Source: Methylomonas sp.
GTDB taxonomy: Bacteria; Pseudomonadota; Gammaproteobacteria; Methylococcales; Methylomonadaceae
NCBI RefSeq assembly: GCF_023228165.1
Contig: NZ_JALOBS010000030.1
Coordinates: 1 to 63,745, forward strand
Length of the DNA: 63,745 bases
Direction of reading: 5' to 3'
Each line of letters begins with the position of its first letter. Position 1 is the first letter of the stretch. Positions 51,396 through 58,852 of the stretch are shown piece after piece. A model generated the notes under the pieces. It made no database searches and was not told the DNA's origin. It saw only the letters and a list, made by a program, of their open reading frames with translations. The position numbers and the translations under genes are program-made.

Positions 51396-51512
51396 CTATA
51401 TAATAAAGTCCAGAGTGGTAAATGCGTATACTGCTTTTATGCAATTATCGGGAAGCGCAACAGAGTTACATACGCGGTAATTAGTATCGAATTCAGTTAC
51501 GATAACTGGCGA
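51396..51512 (-). pseudogene. Remnant C-terminus of a family C kelch gene
   Basis: Read on the minus strand after a TGA, it gives VIVTEFDTNYR, then SVALPDNCIKAVYAFTT and a stop. This matches the closing strands of family C members (for example SYLPENCLCARLAFIA and VIRLPEKFTNLLFAYTS). The upstream part of the gene is lost or frameshifted beyond recognition. Confidence 0.65.
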
Positions 51513-51679
51513 TCATTACGCGACTGAATTAGATAGTATTCTTTTTCGAAATGAGCCAAATTAGTAGAATCGAACGAGGTGTTGTCTTACCATCAATCTC
51601 GCCCACTTTAATTCTGCCATTATTCAGTTCTAATTATATGGTTGCTTTAATCAAAAAAAGATTGATTTGCGCCTTTGTT

Positions 51680-52807
51680 TCACGAAACAAAGGCAAGTTT
51701 CGCGTCCATGTAAATCGCCGGCAAAGTTGTGGTTGTGTGAATACTGAAGTCACGCACATCGAATTCCTCAATTGTAATCTGCGATTCATGCGTACTTTCG
51801 CTCGTAACGATGCAGATATTATTTTCGCCCCATTCAGCAAGGAATGTCGAAGACGGTTTATGTGCGCCGCCATTAAGCGGGCATATCAGATTCCATGAGT
51901 TATTTGTCGGATCAAAACGCGCCAGATATTCATTATTTGTTCCCGGCGAAATGCGGAATATTCCAAATAGAAAATCGCCAATAGTTGCCAATCTGTGCGA
52001 TATCCCGTATACAGTTTCAGTTGCCGTTTTTACTTCGGAACTTCCATTGGTTGCATCAACTACGCGGACATACGCTGTTGCATCTGCGAATATAAATAAT
52101 TTTTGATTAACAACACCAGCGGCGAAATACTCCACATCTGCATTTGGATTGGCTATCCGGTGATTCTCGGCTGCAATCAATCTTTGCCATTCTGCGCAAT
52201 TCGTATCAAGAGGCGGACTGTTGCCACCGCGATAATCATTGATAAATATGTTGCCGTCAGAGACTCCGATGATAAAAGTTCCCGCGGATCGCTCCGCGGG
52301 AGCGGTCGCAGCTATCGCTTCGCGGTCGAGGCTTCGCCGAGTTGATTTTTCGTATGCAATTGGTGTAAGATTTGCACAGCGCGGAACACTTAGGTCAATA
52401 TCCATGGCTTCTTCGTCCCAATCATGTTTACCACATCTCGTAAATTTGACAACGCGATTTGGATGCGTTTCTAAAGGCAAGTTGCTAAGAATCGCGTAGA
52501 GCGCGCCATTCATCCATGCGAAAACTGTTGAATTTGCAAAGAGGGCGTCATCTGCGGGTGCGTTTACAATCGTATCATCGTGAAACGCATTGTCGTAAAA
52601 TTGGCATAGAACGAGCAGTAAGCGACCTGCATCTTCTTCATCTTTAACTATGCAAATGATATTGAGTGTTTTAACACTGCGTAAATGCTCGAATATGCAC
52701 TGTGCGTCGTATGGATTGAGGTACGATATTGGGCTTTCTTCTTGCGTAATTGCCGCAGTGAATTGGGTCGCTTGAGCGCGACAATCTTTGGAAAAGTAAA
52801 CTGCCAT
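51680..52807 (-). CDS. Family C kelch-like protein, 375 aa
   Basis: It ends the second A-A-A-B-C cassette. The N-terminus is FTAAITQEESPISYLNPYDAQCIFEHL, then LNIICIVKDEEDAGRLLLVLCQ. Blades include FAWMNGALYAIL, NQKLFIFADATAYVRVVDATNG, IGDFLFGIFRI, ARFDPTNNSWNLI and a closing TTLPAIYMDAKLAFVS. A compound element at 52276-52344 inserts about 23 residues (STRRSLDREAIAATAPAER) near residue 155 between two strands that are adjacent in relatives (CANLTPIAYE and GTFIIGVSDG). The motif is about 25 nt upstream. Confidence 0.78.
   Translation of the reverse strand: MAVYFSKDCRAQATQFTAAITQEESPISYLNPYDAQCIFEHLRSVKTLNIICIVKDEEDAGRLLLVLCQFYDNAFHDDTIVNAPADDALFANSTVFAWMNGALYAILSNLPLETHPNRVVKFTRCGKHDWDEEAMDIDLSVPRCANLTPIAYEKSTRRSLDREAIAATAPAERSAGTFIIGVSDGNIFINDYRGGNSPPLDTNCAEWQRLIAAENHRIANPNADVEYFAAGVVNQKLFIFADATAYVRVVDATNGSSEVKTATETVYGISHRLATIGDFLFGIFRISPGTNNEYLARFDPTNNSWNLICPLNGGAHKPSSTFLAEWGENNICIVTSESTHESQITIEEFDVRDFSIHTTTTLPAIYMDAKLAFVS
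52276..52344 (-). repeat. Compound palindromic element (family C gene)
   Basis: AAGTTC is followed by CCGCGGATCGCTCCGCGG (itself a hairpin), then GAGCGGTCGC and AGCTATCGCTTCGCGG, TCGA, GGCTTCGCC, GAGTTG. At least two units are merged or rearranged; the frame is kept. Confidence 0.8.
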
Positions 52808-52876
52808 CTGATTGATTTTATGGAAACATTATTCAAAAAAAAGATGCGTTTAAAAATCTCCGCAAGAATGCAAGTC

Positions 52877-53476
52877 TCAAGATACGAAGATTAATATCGG
52901 GGTTGAGAAACTTTTCGGCAACGCGAAGTTCTCGATTTTCGCCGTCTTTGGATCGTACGTTTTAATCTTGATGGATTTGCCCGCCAGCGCTTTGACGCGA
53001 CATTGGCACATATTCCAATCGATTTTTAAAGTGATTGATGAGCTGCCATAATAGCACCGAGCATAACAACCGAATGTTTTAATATCTGATACGTCTTGTT
53101 CGGTTATAGTTGGATTGCGTTCCAGTTTCCACGCGTTTTTAAGTGCCGCCGAAGGCGTCGAGGCTACGCCGAGCGCGAATTTAGCGATGCATTTAGCGCG
53201 GCGCACTTTTTGCTCGATGGGCAGATCATCGTAGATTACGTCATCAGAAATGCATAATGTGTCAGTTTTATCACTAAAAATATATAGCGTATCATTTCCG
53301 AAAGTAAAAATCGCGTCTCCGAACATTTCGCTTTCGATATTTAATTCGGCGATTCTTTTCGTTTCGAGTCCGCTGTGATTGAGCCGACATATCACGACGT
53401 ACTTGTGATTATCCTTGAGTTTCGCATCTTCAATGCAGATAATATTAAGCGTGCTGCATTTGATGCTTGCTGCCAT
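52877..53476 (-). CDS. Family D short kelch-like protein, 199 aa
   Basis: It starts near the C-family landmark LNIICI (residues 9-14) and lacks the SPISLIS helix region. It has only an early blade (AIFTFGNDTLYIFSDKT) and the closing strands (IKIDWNMCQC, KTYDPKTAKIENFALPKSF, PILIFVS). It looks like a family C gene with its middle removed. The element at 53141-53176 adds LGVASTPSAAL near residue 105; the other two D genes have no insert there. Confidence 0.7.
   Translation of the reverse strand: MAASIKCSTLNIICIEDAKLKDNHKYVVICRLNHSGLETKRIAELNIESEMFGDAIFTFGNDTLYIFSDKTDTLCISDDVIYDDLPIEQKVRRAKCIAKFALGVASTPSAALKNAWKLERNPTITEQDVSDIKTFGCYARCYYGSSSITLKIDWNMCQCRVKALAGKSIKIKTYDPKTAKIENFALPKSFSTPILIFVS
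53141..53176 (-). repeat. 30-bp palindromic element (family D gene)
   Basis: The order is AAGTGC, CGCCGAAGGCG, TCGA, GGCTACGCC, GAGCGC. Perfect arms; loops GAA and TAC. Confidence 0.88.
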
Positions 53477-53581
53477 TTTATGTGGATCTTCTTTTGATTA
53501 TATCCGGCAATCAAAAAAATATCCTGCGGATTACGTTGAGCAGTACTAATTTCGCCATTATTTGAAATTCATCTCGCTCCG

Positions 53582-54736
53582 TTAAGCAATAAAAGCAAGC
53601 CGAGCACAAAGGCAATTTTCCGGTAAATAGGATACGCGAGAATGGCAACCATCCGCGTCAATTTCCTCGAGGATAACATGACGTAGTTGCTGTGGCGTTG
53701 ATTGACAAACATCGCTCAATGATTCGCTCGATATCACGCACATTTTTCCGTTAAATTCAGCGATGCATGTTGAATTTCTATTTGGCAATGGTTTATGCTG
53801 ATCGTAATCATGTAGCTGATAAAGCGGCTCCCATGAATTGTCCGCCGGTTTAAATCGCATTAGGAACTCTGCATAATCGCCATCTTTTCGCCGTTTCTGA
53901 CACACCCCGAATAACAAATTTCCAATATTAGCAAGACCGTTTGAACGTTTAAACACAAACCCACGATTGGAAAGCTTTAATTCGATTTTTCTATCTGTAG
54001 GATTAACCACGCGGAACTCTTCGATATTGAAATTAAAGATGTATATTTTTCCACCTATCATGCCAGCTGTAATTTGTTCAACTGGAGTATCTTGATACGT
54101 TTTTCCATCGGCTATTAATTTTTGCCATTCGGCGCAATTATCATCATATCGTATACCACCATCGCAATTATTGTGTTCGCCGATAGATATTCTACCACCG
54201 ACATTTCCAATAATAAAAACTGACCCTTCATGCGCAATTGAAACTAAATTTGCGCATCGCGGGACAAGTAAATCAGAATCAAATATTTCTTCTGTCCAGT
54301 CATTCTCGCTACACTTTGTGAATTTGATTAAGCGATCTGGATGCGTTTCCAGTGGCAATTCGCCTATAATAGCAATAAGCGAACCATTCACCCATGTAAA
54401 GACCGTGGATTCCGCGAACAGTGGATCGGTCACTGGCGCGCACGTAATTAGATCGAGGCAATACTTTCCATCACGTATTCTACATATGGCGAGTATCAGT
54501 AAATTCTTCGCTCTATTGTCAACTATGCAAAGAATATTAAGTGACTTAACGTTATCTGAGTTCGCCGAAGGCTCCCGCGAAGGGGTCGAGCACTGCGAAG
54601 CAGCGACCCCTTCGCGGGAGTTCGCTGCATGTGGCGCGATGTGTGGTTCTGGGCGCGATGGCGCGCTTTCCTCAATGGTGCCTGAGGCATCGCCTTGGAT
54701 AACCTTAGAGTGGCAAATTTTAGAACTGTCTTCCAT
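53582..54736 (-). CDS. Family C kelch-like protein, 384 aa
   Basis: The usual N-terminal helix block is replaced: residues 1-37 are hydrophilic, then ~20 residues (NSREGVAASQC, STPSREPSAN) come from a compound palindromic element at 54558-54623, then the family landmark LNILCIVDNRAKN begins. Blades include FTWVNGSLIAIIGELPLE, CANLVSIAHEGSVFIIG, GGKIYIFNFNIEEFRVV, IGNLLFGVCQ and RFKPADNSWEPLYQL, closing with LPENCLCARLAFIA. The element may have accompanied loss of the N-terminal domain. Confidence 0.76.
   Translation of the reverse strand: MEDSSKICHSKVIQGDASGTIEESAPSRPEPHIAPHAANSREGVAASQCSTPSREPSANSDNVKSLNILCIVDNRAKNLLILAICRIRDGKYCLDLITCAPVTDPLFAESTVFTWVNGSLIAIIGELPLETHPDRLIKFTKCSENDWTEEIFDSDLLVPRCANLVSIAHEGSVFIIGNVGGRISIGEHNNCDGGIRYDDNCAEWQKLIADGKTYQDTPVEQITAGMIGGKIYIFNFNIEEFRVVNPTDRKIELKLSNRGFVFKRSNGLANIGNLLFGVCQKRRKDGDYAEFLMRFKPADNSWEPLYQLHDYDQHKPLPNRNSTCIAEFNGKMCVISSESLSDVCQSTPQQLRHVILEEIDADGCHSRVSYLPENCLCARLAFIA
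54558..54623 (-). repeat. Composite palindromic element with 17-bp arms
   Basis: GAGTTC and GCCGAAGGC are followed by a hairpin with perfect 17-bp arms, 54572-54588 (CTCCCGCGAAGGGGTCG) and 54604-54620. The loop AGCACTGCGAAGCAG shares GCACTGCGAAGCAG with long hairpin L3. It is in frame, giving a 20-residue insert. Confidence 0.9.
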
Positions 54737-54879
54737 TATTTAATTTATATTGTAGGTATTCAAAAAGAATGCGCCAATGCGAAGATGTTTTTTGACGCAA
54801 CGTTGCCACGGCTTTCTTTTTTTGATTATGCAGAAATCAAAAAAAGATGTTAATGCGTTCTGAAGATTGTCAGCGCATT

Positions 54880-55401
54880 TTAAGAAGTGAACATGAATAT
54901 CACGTGAGATAGACTTTCTGGCAGAGCGTATTTCTCGACCTTTGCGGTCTTCGGATTGATTGTCTTAATCCTGATTGCGTTGCCAAAAGAAGACGCAATT
55001 TCACACTGCAGACCATTCCAATTAAGTTTTGGAAAGGTCAGTGTGGATTTCGGACCCAAATTGCAGTTGAATTCAACCAGTTTAAGATCGCGTTCCTCTT
55101 GCTCGTCGATGATAGGATCACGCTTTATTTTCCAAGTGCCGTCGCGAACAATTTTGGCAATACATTTAGGGCGTACGTCCAAATCAACAAGCGACTTGTT
55201 TTCAAATATATACAAAGCATCGTTTGCGAACGCGAAACGTTTCGCGCTGAGTATTTTTTCATTAATAAGTACTTTTGTGATTACTTCAGCGCTGAATTCA
55301 TCGCGATTGAGATGGCATATTACGAGATACACATAATCGTTGTTGGTATATCCTCCGTCAACGCAGAGAATATTAAGCGTTTCACTCGAAGTTGATGCCA
55401 T
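54880..55401 (-). CDS. Family D short kelch-like protein, 173 aa
   Basis: This is the element-free member of family D. It starts LNILCVDGGYTNND, then YVYLVICHLNRDEF, has FAFANDALYIFEN, WKIKRDPIIDEQEERDLK and LNWNGLQCEI, and closes INPKTAKVEKYALPESLSHVIFMFTS. Sequence order matches 52877-53476 and 55492-56082. It gives the natural family length and C-terminus against which the insertions in those genes can be measured. The promoter-like motif lies about 40 nt upstream. Confidence 0.72.
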   Translation of the reverse strand: MASTSSETLNILCVDGGYTNNDYVYLVICHLNRDEFSAEVITKVLINEKILSAKRFAFANDALYIFENKSLVDLDVRPKCIAKIVRDGTWKIKRDPIIDEQEERDLKLVEFNCNLGPKSTLTFPKLNWNGLQCEIASSFGNAIRIKTINPKTAKVEKYALPESLSHVIFMFTS

Positions 55402-55491
55402 TGTTAAATTGCCTCCTTTTGATTATATAGAAACGAAAATCAAAAAAAAAGATACCCATGCGTAATACGCGTTTAAAATCTTCCGCTTGTT

Positions 55492-56082
55492 TCAAGGAAC
55501 GAACTCCAGCGAAGCGGTCGCACTTCGTGCTCGAGCCTCCGGCGAGGTCGAGGCTTCGCCGAACTCCAATATCGGATTTGTAAATCTTTTCGGCAATACG
55601 AATAGCTTAACTTTCGCAGTTTTAGGATTGCGCGTTTTAATTTTGATTGATTTTCCACTGCGCGCATCCACGTTGCAAAGAAGTCCGTTCCAATCAAGCT
55701 CTATGGATACTGATGCATCATATGAATTGTATCCATAGCATCCATTTGACTTGAGATCGCGTTCCTCTCGTTCACTAATGACGACATTGTATTCCGTTTT
55801 CCATATTCCATCATACGTAAATTTAGCGACACATATTGGATATTGTGTTTCCGGTTTCCAAAGTAAATCGTTATCGATTAAATTGCCATCGAATACATAC
55901 AGTGCATTATCCATAAATATGAATAGCGAATCAAGAAATAGTTTATTATTGAGGCTCACTTTGGCAAGCCGTTCGATACTGAAACCTGCGCGACTGATAT
56001 GACAAATCGCAAGATATGCGTGACCATTTCTCGACTCTTTGTTTTCAATGCAGACAATATGGAGCGCGCCGAGCGAATCCAT
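55492..56082 (-). CDS. Family D short kelch-like protein with element-coded tail, 196 aa
   Basis: It starts LHIVCIENKESRNGH and has FIFMDNALYVFDGN, ISEREERDLK, LDWNGLLC and NPKTAKVKLFVLPKRFTNPILEF. After PILEF, twenty residues (GEASTSPEARARSATASLEF) are encoded by palindromic elements at 55501-55566, then VP and the stop. Cutting out the 60 bp gives PILEFVP, matching the family end PILIFVS in 52877-53476. This is a clean before/after comparison for the insertion. Confidence 0.76.
   Translation of the reverse strand: MDSLGALHIVCIENKESRNGHAYLAICHISRAGFSIERLAKVSLNNKLFLDSLFIFMDNALYVFDGNLIDNDLLWKPETQYPICVAKFTYDGIWKTEYNVVISEREERDLKSNGCYGYNSYDASVSIELDWNGLLCNVDARSGKSIKIKTRNPKTAKVKLFVLPKRFTNPILEFGEASTSPEARARSATASLEFVP
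55501..55566 (-). repeat. Compound palindromic element at the gene 3' end
   Basis: GAACTC, CAGCGAAGCGG, TCGC, ACTTCGTGC, TCGA, GCCTCCGGC, then GAGGTCGA, GGCTTCGCC, GAACTC. At least two units have partly recombined; the insert length of 60 bp keeps the frame. Confidence 0.85.
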
Positions 56083-56155
56083 GTATTTCTTTTTTGGTTG
56101 TGCTTAAAATCAAAAAAATATCAACGGCTCCTCGGTGTCAGCGCTTTGCAGACAC

Positions 56156-57259
56156 CTATTCTGCGTACGCGAATATTGGATTTGCGATTTTTGCCGATAT
56201 TGTCTCAGAGGTAACTGTGCCGCTTTCTGGATCTATCGCCACGAGTTCAACCGATGAATCACCTCTGCATAAGATTAAGCACAGCTGTTGATGCCGGTTA
56301 ACAAGCATGATGCGATCCTTCTGATGAACAATCATATGCGCATCTCTGCGGAATTCCACCAGGCTCCACGTATTATTTCGCGGATCGAATCGCGCGATAG
56401 TAAAATGACCATCCCTGCGAAAAGTATATAATCCGAATAATAATTCTCCAATGGTTATCATTTCATATGCGAAATCAAAGTCAATCACGCGATTCGTCGT
56501 TATTTCATTCATTTCTCTCGCGTCAATATCAAATAAGTGCAATATATTAGTTCGATTCTGAAAACGGTACAATCTTCCACCTATCATTCCCGCAAAGCAT
56601 GGATACGATATTTCGCGATCGGCGGTACTTTGTAGCAAGTTTTTATCCGCAAATGTTAATATTTGCCAATGACGAATGTCCGGATCGAAGAATTTAATTT
56701 GGTTGCGCGTTTTAAAACTATTATACAGATTAATAGCATATATTTTATTTTTGTATGACATGAAAATCGGCGCTGGACCAGATGTGCGCGTTGTTCTACG
56801 CGAGAAGTATTCAGTTTCCCAGACACCGACACTTTTTGCGATTTTAGATGCGACCTGATAGCCAGCAGCCCACCCGCGAGGAACGGAGTTGATCGTGTAT
56901 AAAGTACGATCACATCGCGCAAAGAATAATCTATTAATTGGTCGACCACTTATTTGCATTGTCGAAATTGTTTCACGGCGAATATCTTGCAATGTGCCGT
57001 CAATTGTGTACAAATCTAAATTATATAACGCAATGCCGCTATGAACCATATATCCGCGCGTTTCTTCTGGCGATAATTTGCCGACATCCACTTTTGTCGC
57101 GCCGATGATGATTAGTGGTTTTGCAAATTGTTCGAAGATGCATCGCAATTCAAAAGGCGAAATGAGTGCGAGCGGGCTTTCTTCTTGCGTGATTGCCGCA
57201 ATGAGCTGAATAGCTCGCGCGCGATTGGTATTCGCGGCAAAATGAGCAGTGGCTGCCAT
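56156..57259 (-). CDS. Family C kelch-like protein, 367 aa
   Basis: The frame is open to 57268, but the ATG at 57259 (MAATAHFAANTN) gives the usual spacing to the motif at 57280-57291. The N-terminal block is QLIAAITQEESPLALISPFELRCIFEQF. Blades include FARCDRTLYTINSV, YKNKIYAINLYNSF, IKFFDPDIRHWQIL, GGRLYRFQNRTNIL, IGELLFGLYTFRRDG and RFDPRNNTWSLVEF. No element occurs, so it is an intact reference for the insertion sites in 57302-58576. Confidence 0.76.
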   Translation of the reverse strand: MAATAHFAANTNRARAIQLIAAITQEESPLALISPFELRCIFEQFAKPLIIIGATKVDVGKLSPEETRGYMVHSGIALYNLDLYTIDGTLQDIRRETISTMQISGRPINRLFFARCDRTLYTINSVPRGWAAGYQVASKIAKSVGVWETEYFSRRTTRTSGPAPIFMSYKNKIYAINLYNSFKTRNQIKFFDPDIRHWQILTFADKNLLQSTADREISYPCFAGMIGGRLYRFQNRTNILHLFDIDAREMNEITTNRVIDFDFAYEMITIGELLFGLYTFRRDGHFTIARFDPRNNTWSLVEFRRDAHMIVHQKDRIMLVNRHQQLCLILCRGDSSVELVAIDPESGTVTSETISAKIANPIFAYAE

Positions 57260-57279
57260 ATGATTCATATGTGCATTAT

Positions 57280-57291
57280 TTCAAAAAAAGA
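57280..57291 (-). promoter_or_regulatory. TCTTTTTTTGAA motif for gene 56156-57259
   Basis: It lies 20 nt before the preferred ATG and only 11 nt before the longer start. Confidence 0.55.
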
Positions 57292-57301
57292 CACATAATT
57301 T

Positions 57302-58576
57302 TCAATTCGTGAACATTGTCAATACGCGCGCGAATGGCACAGGCAAAGTCACACAGCTGAGTACCTCTGGATCATCCGGGGAAATACTTCTCGTGTTGCG
57401 GTCAGTTAAATCTAAATTGACAGTTGCGATGCTCAATCCATAAAACCAATGGTAAGTTATTACGTGGAGCTCCGCCGAAGGCGTCGAGGCTACGCCGAGC
57501 TTACCATTCCACTTAACTAAGCCTTGAATATTGTATATGTTTATTTTCTCGTGATCGTAGCTCATTCGATAAACATCGTGCCAAGAATTATCTCCGGCAT
57601 CAAAACGTATGAGAGCCGAATAATATTCTTGTTTTGTACAAATGGTGGATAATCCAAATAACGATTCGCCAATATTGATGAGCGAGCACTTATATTGAAA
57701 ATGAACAATGCGATTTGTTTTAATTAGCGTGTATTTTCGCTCGCTGGTATCGAATACGAATAATTTATCCGTCTTGTCCGCAAAGCCATATATTTTGTTT
57801 CCAATAACGCCAGACATGATGCATTGCGCGAAATTGCGAGTAAACGAAACGTATTCGAATCCGCCATTCGCGATCATACGTTGCCATCTACAATATGTAG
57901 GATCGAGATATTCAATTTCATCAGAAGTATCGGGATAATTCGCGCAACGCGCTCGAGCCTCCGGCGAGTTCGACGGAGCCCCGACGAAAAAACTGGCTTC
58001 TCCGAATCCGCCGACTACATATATTCGATTCCAAATGACATGGAATATTGGAGATGTGCGGCGGATATGCATCTTCGCGGATGGTAAACATTCCTCGCGC
58101 CAATTATTCTCGCTTTCTCTCGTGAATCGCGCTCGGCGAAGCCTCGACGCCTTCGGCGGAGCTCCGCCGAAGGCGTCGAGGCTTCGCCGAGCTCCTAAAT
58201 TGGAATACGCGGATTCCAGCGCGTTGTCGAATGCATATAGTTGATTATTTAACCACACAAAATGCGCGTGGAAAAGCCAGTCATCTTTTTGTTTTTTGGC
58301 GATTATCTCTGAGCGAACGGTGCGACTATTGTCAATCTGGCAAATTCCAAGCGATTGATGTTCAATATCCGCTTCGTCATCGATAACGCAGATGATAATG
58401 AGAGTTTTATCGTGAAGATAATCAAAAATAGTTCGCACTTCGAAAGGCGAGATAAGCGATATCGGGCTCGGCGAAGCGCTCGAGGCTTCGCGGGGACTGC
58501 CGCATTTGCTAAGCGCGATAAGGAACTCAACGGCTGTAACTTGAAAGTCGTTAGCCGAAAGACAGATTGTTTCCAT
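57302..58576 (-). CDS. Family C kelch-like protein with five elements, 424 aa
   Basis: This is the most heavily invaded gene. Insertions are PREASSASPS before PISLISPFEV (58464-58499), a double unit with ARRSLDAFGG and APPKASRLRR (58129-58194), NSPEARARCA near residue 205 (57936-57971), and VASTPSAEL near residue 360 (57467-57502). The kelch frame resumes after each (FTRESENNWREECL; IEYLDPTYCRWQRM; GNKIYGFADKTDKLF; IGESLFGLSTICT). Relatives lack all these stretches. If the inserts fall in loops, the fold could survive, which is inference. Confidence 0.78.
   Translation of the reverse strand: METICLSANDFQVTAVEFLIALSKCGSPREASSASPSPISLISPFEVRTIFDYLHDKTLIIICVIDDEADIEHQSLGICQIDNSRTVRSEIIAKKQKDDWLFHAHFVWLNNQLYAFDNALESAYSNLGARRSLDAFGGAPPKASRLRRARFTRESENNWREECLPSAKMHIRRTSPIFHVIWNRIYVVGGFGEASFFVGAPSNSPEARARCANYPDTSDEIEYLDPTYCRWQRMIANGGFEYVSFTRNFAQCIMSGVIGNKIYGFADKTDKLFVFDTSERKYTLIKTNRIVHFQYKCSLINIGESLFGLSTICTKQEYYSALIRFDAGDNSWHDVYRMSYDHEKINIYNIQGLVKWNGKLGVASTPSAELHVITYHWFYGLSIATVNLDLTDRNTRSISPDDPEVLSCVTLPVPFARVLTMFTN
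57467..57502 (-). repeat. 30-bp palindromic element (family C gene)
   Basis: The order is GAGCTC, CGCCGAAGGCG, TCGA, GGCTACGCC, GAGCTT. Perfect arms. Confidence 0.92.
57936..57971 (-). repeat. 30-bp palindromic element (family C gene)
   Basis: The order is TAATTC, GCGCAACGCGC, TCGA, GCCTCCGGC, GAGTTC. Perfect arms with loops AAC and TCC. Confidence 0.88.
58129..58194 (-). repeat. Two elements as a perfect 62-bp palindrome
   Basis: Two units sit head to head across GAGCTC (58159-58164): GGCGAAGCC, TCGA, CGCCTTCGGCG, and the exact reverse complement. Symmetry is perfect from 58131 to 58192. Confidence 0.95.
58464..58499 (-). repeat. Decayed 30-bp palindromic element (family C gene)
   Basis: The order is GGGCTC, GGCGAAGCG, CTCGA, GGCTTCGCGG, GGACTG. 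The length is preserved. It sits immediately before the conserved PISLIS block. Confidence 0.78.
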
Positions 58577-58701
58577 ATCTATTGCTATTATTCAATATAC
58601 ATTGCAACTCAAAAAAAGAATATCGATGGCTCAGGCACTGTGGAGGCGCAATTGACGCAAATATGCGCATTTAGCAACCTAAACATTCGTGAAGAAGTGG
58701 C

Positions 58702-58785
58702 GCATAAGCCTTGGATAGATCTTCTTTTCAAGAAATATCGAGTTCCGGCGGAGCCGTCGAGCCTTCGGCGAGTTCGATGTAACGG
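58702..58785. repeat. Dispersed ~50-bp repeat, copy 3, split by an element
   Basis: It matches 62-114 on both sides of an exact 30-bp insertion. The repeat runs to AAGAAATATC, then GAGTTC, the 24-bp core, GAGTTC, and continues GATGTAACGG. Confidence 0.88.
58740..58775 (+). repeat. 30-bp palindromic element inside repeat copy 3
   Basis: The order is GAGTTC, CGGCGGAGCCG, TCGA, GCCTTCGGC, GAGTTC. Perfect arms and 6-bp flanks; copy 1 has AAGTTC at the uninterrupted site. Confidence 0.95.
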
Positions 58786-58852
58786 AATTATACAATTAAA
58801 ATTGTTGCATCATCGATATTTGGATGCGATGCGTGCATTTTAGTCTTGATAA

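Larger units (their letters stand above)
51342..51679. other. 338-bp gap with promoter motifs and a kelch remnant
   Basis: This is the longest gene-free stretch. It holds the motif for 50421-51341 (51369-51381), a decayed family C C-terminus (51396-51512), and a TCTTTTTTTGATT motif near 51651-51663 that would have served the lost gene. Nothing else is recognisable. Confidence 0.65.
58577..58852. other. 276-bp gap with repeat copy 3 and decayed reading frames
   Basis: It contains the TCTTTTTTTGAG motif for 57302-58576 (58608-58620) and the interrupted dispersed repeat. A plus-strand frame gives LNIREEVAHKPWIDLLFKKY and CNGIIQLKLLHHRYL, and a minus-strand frame reads IFLEKKIYPRLMRHFF. Either could be a gene remnant. 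I cannot assign one. Confidence 0.5.

Noticed and set aside
58355..58843. 162-residue plus-strand open frame
   Set aside because: Its first part overlaps the antisense of a kelch-like gene and its second part is the element-split dispersed repeat. It looks like a mosaic of antisense sequence and remnants and not a gene.
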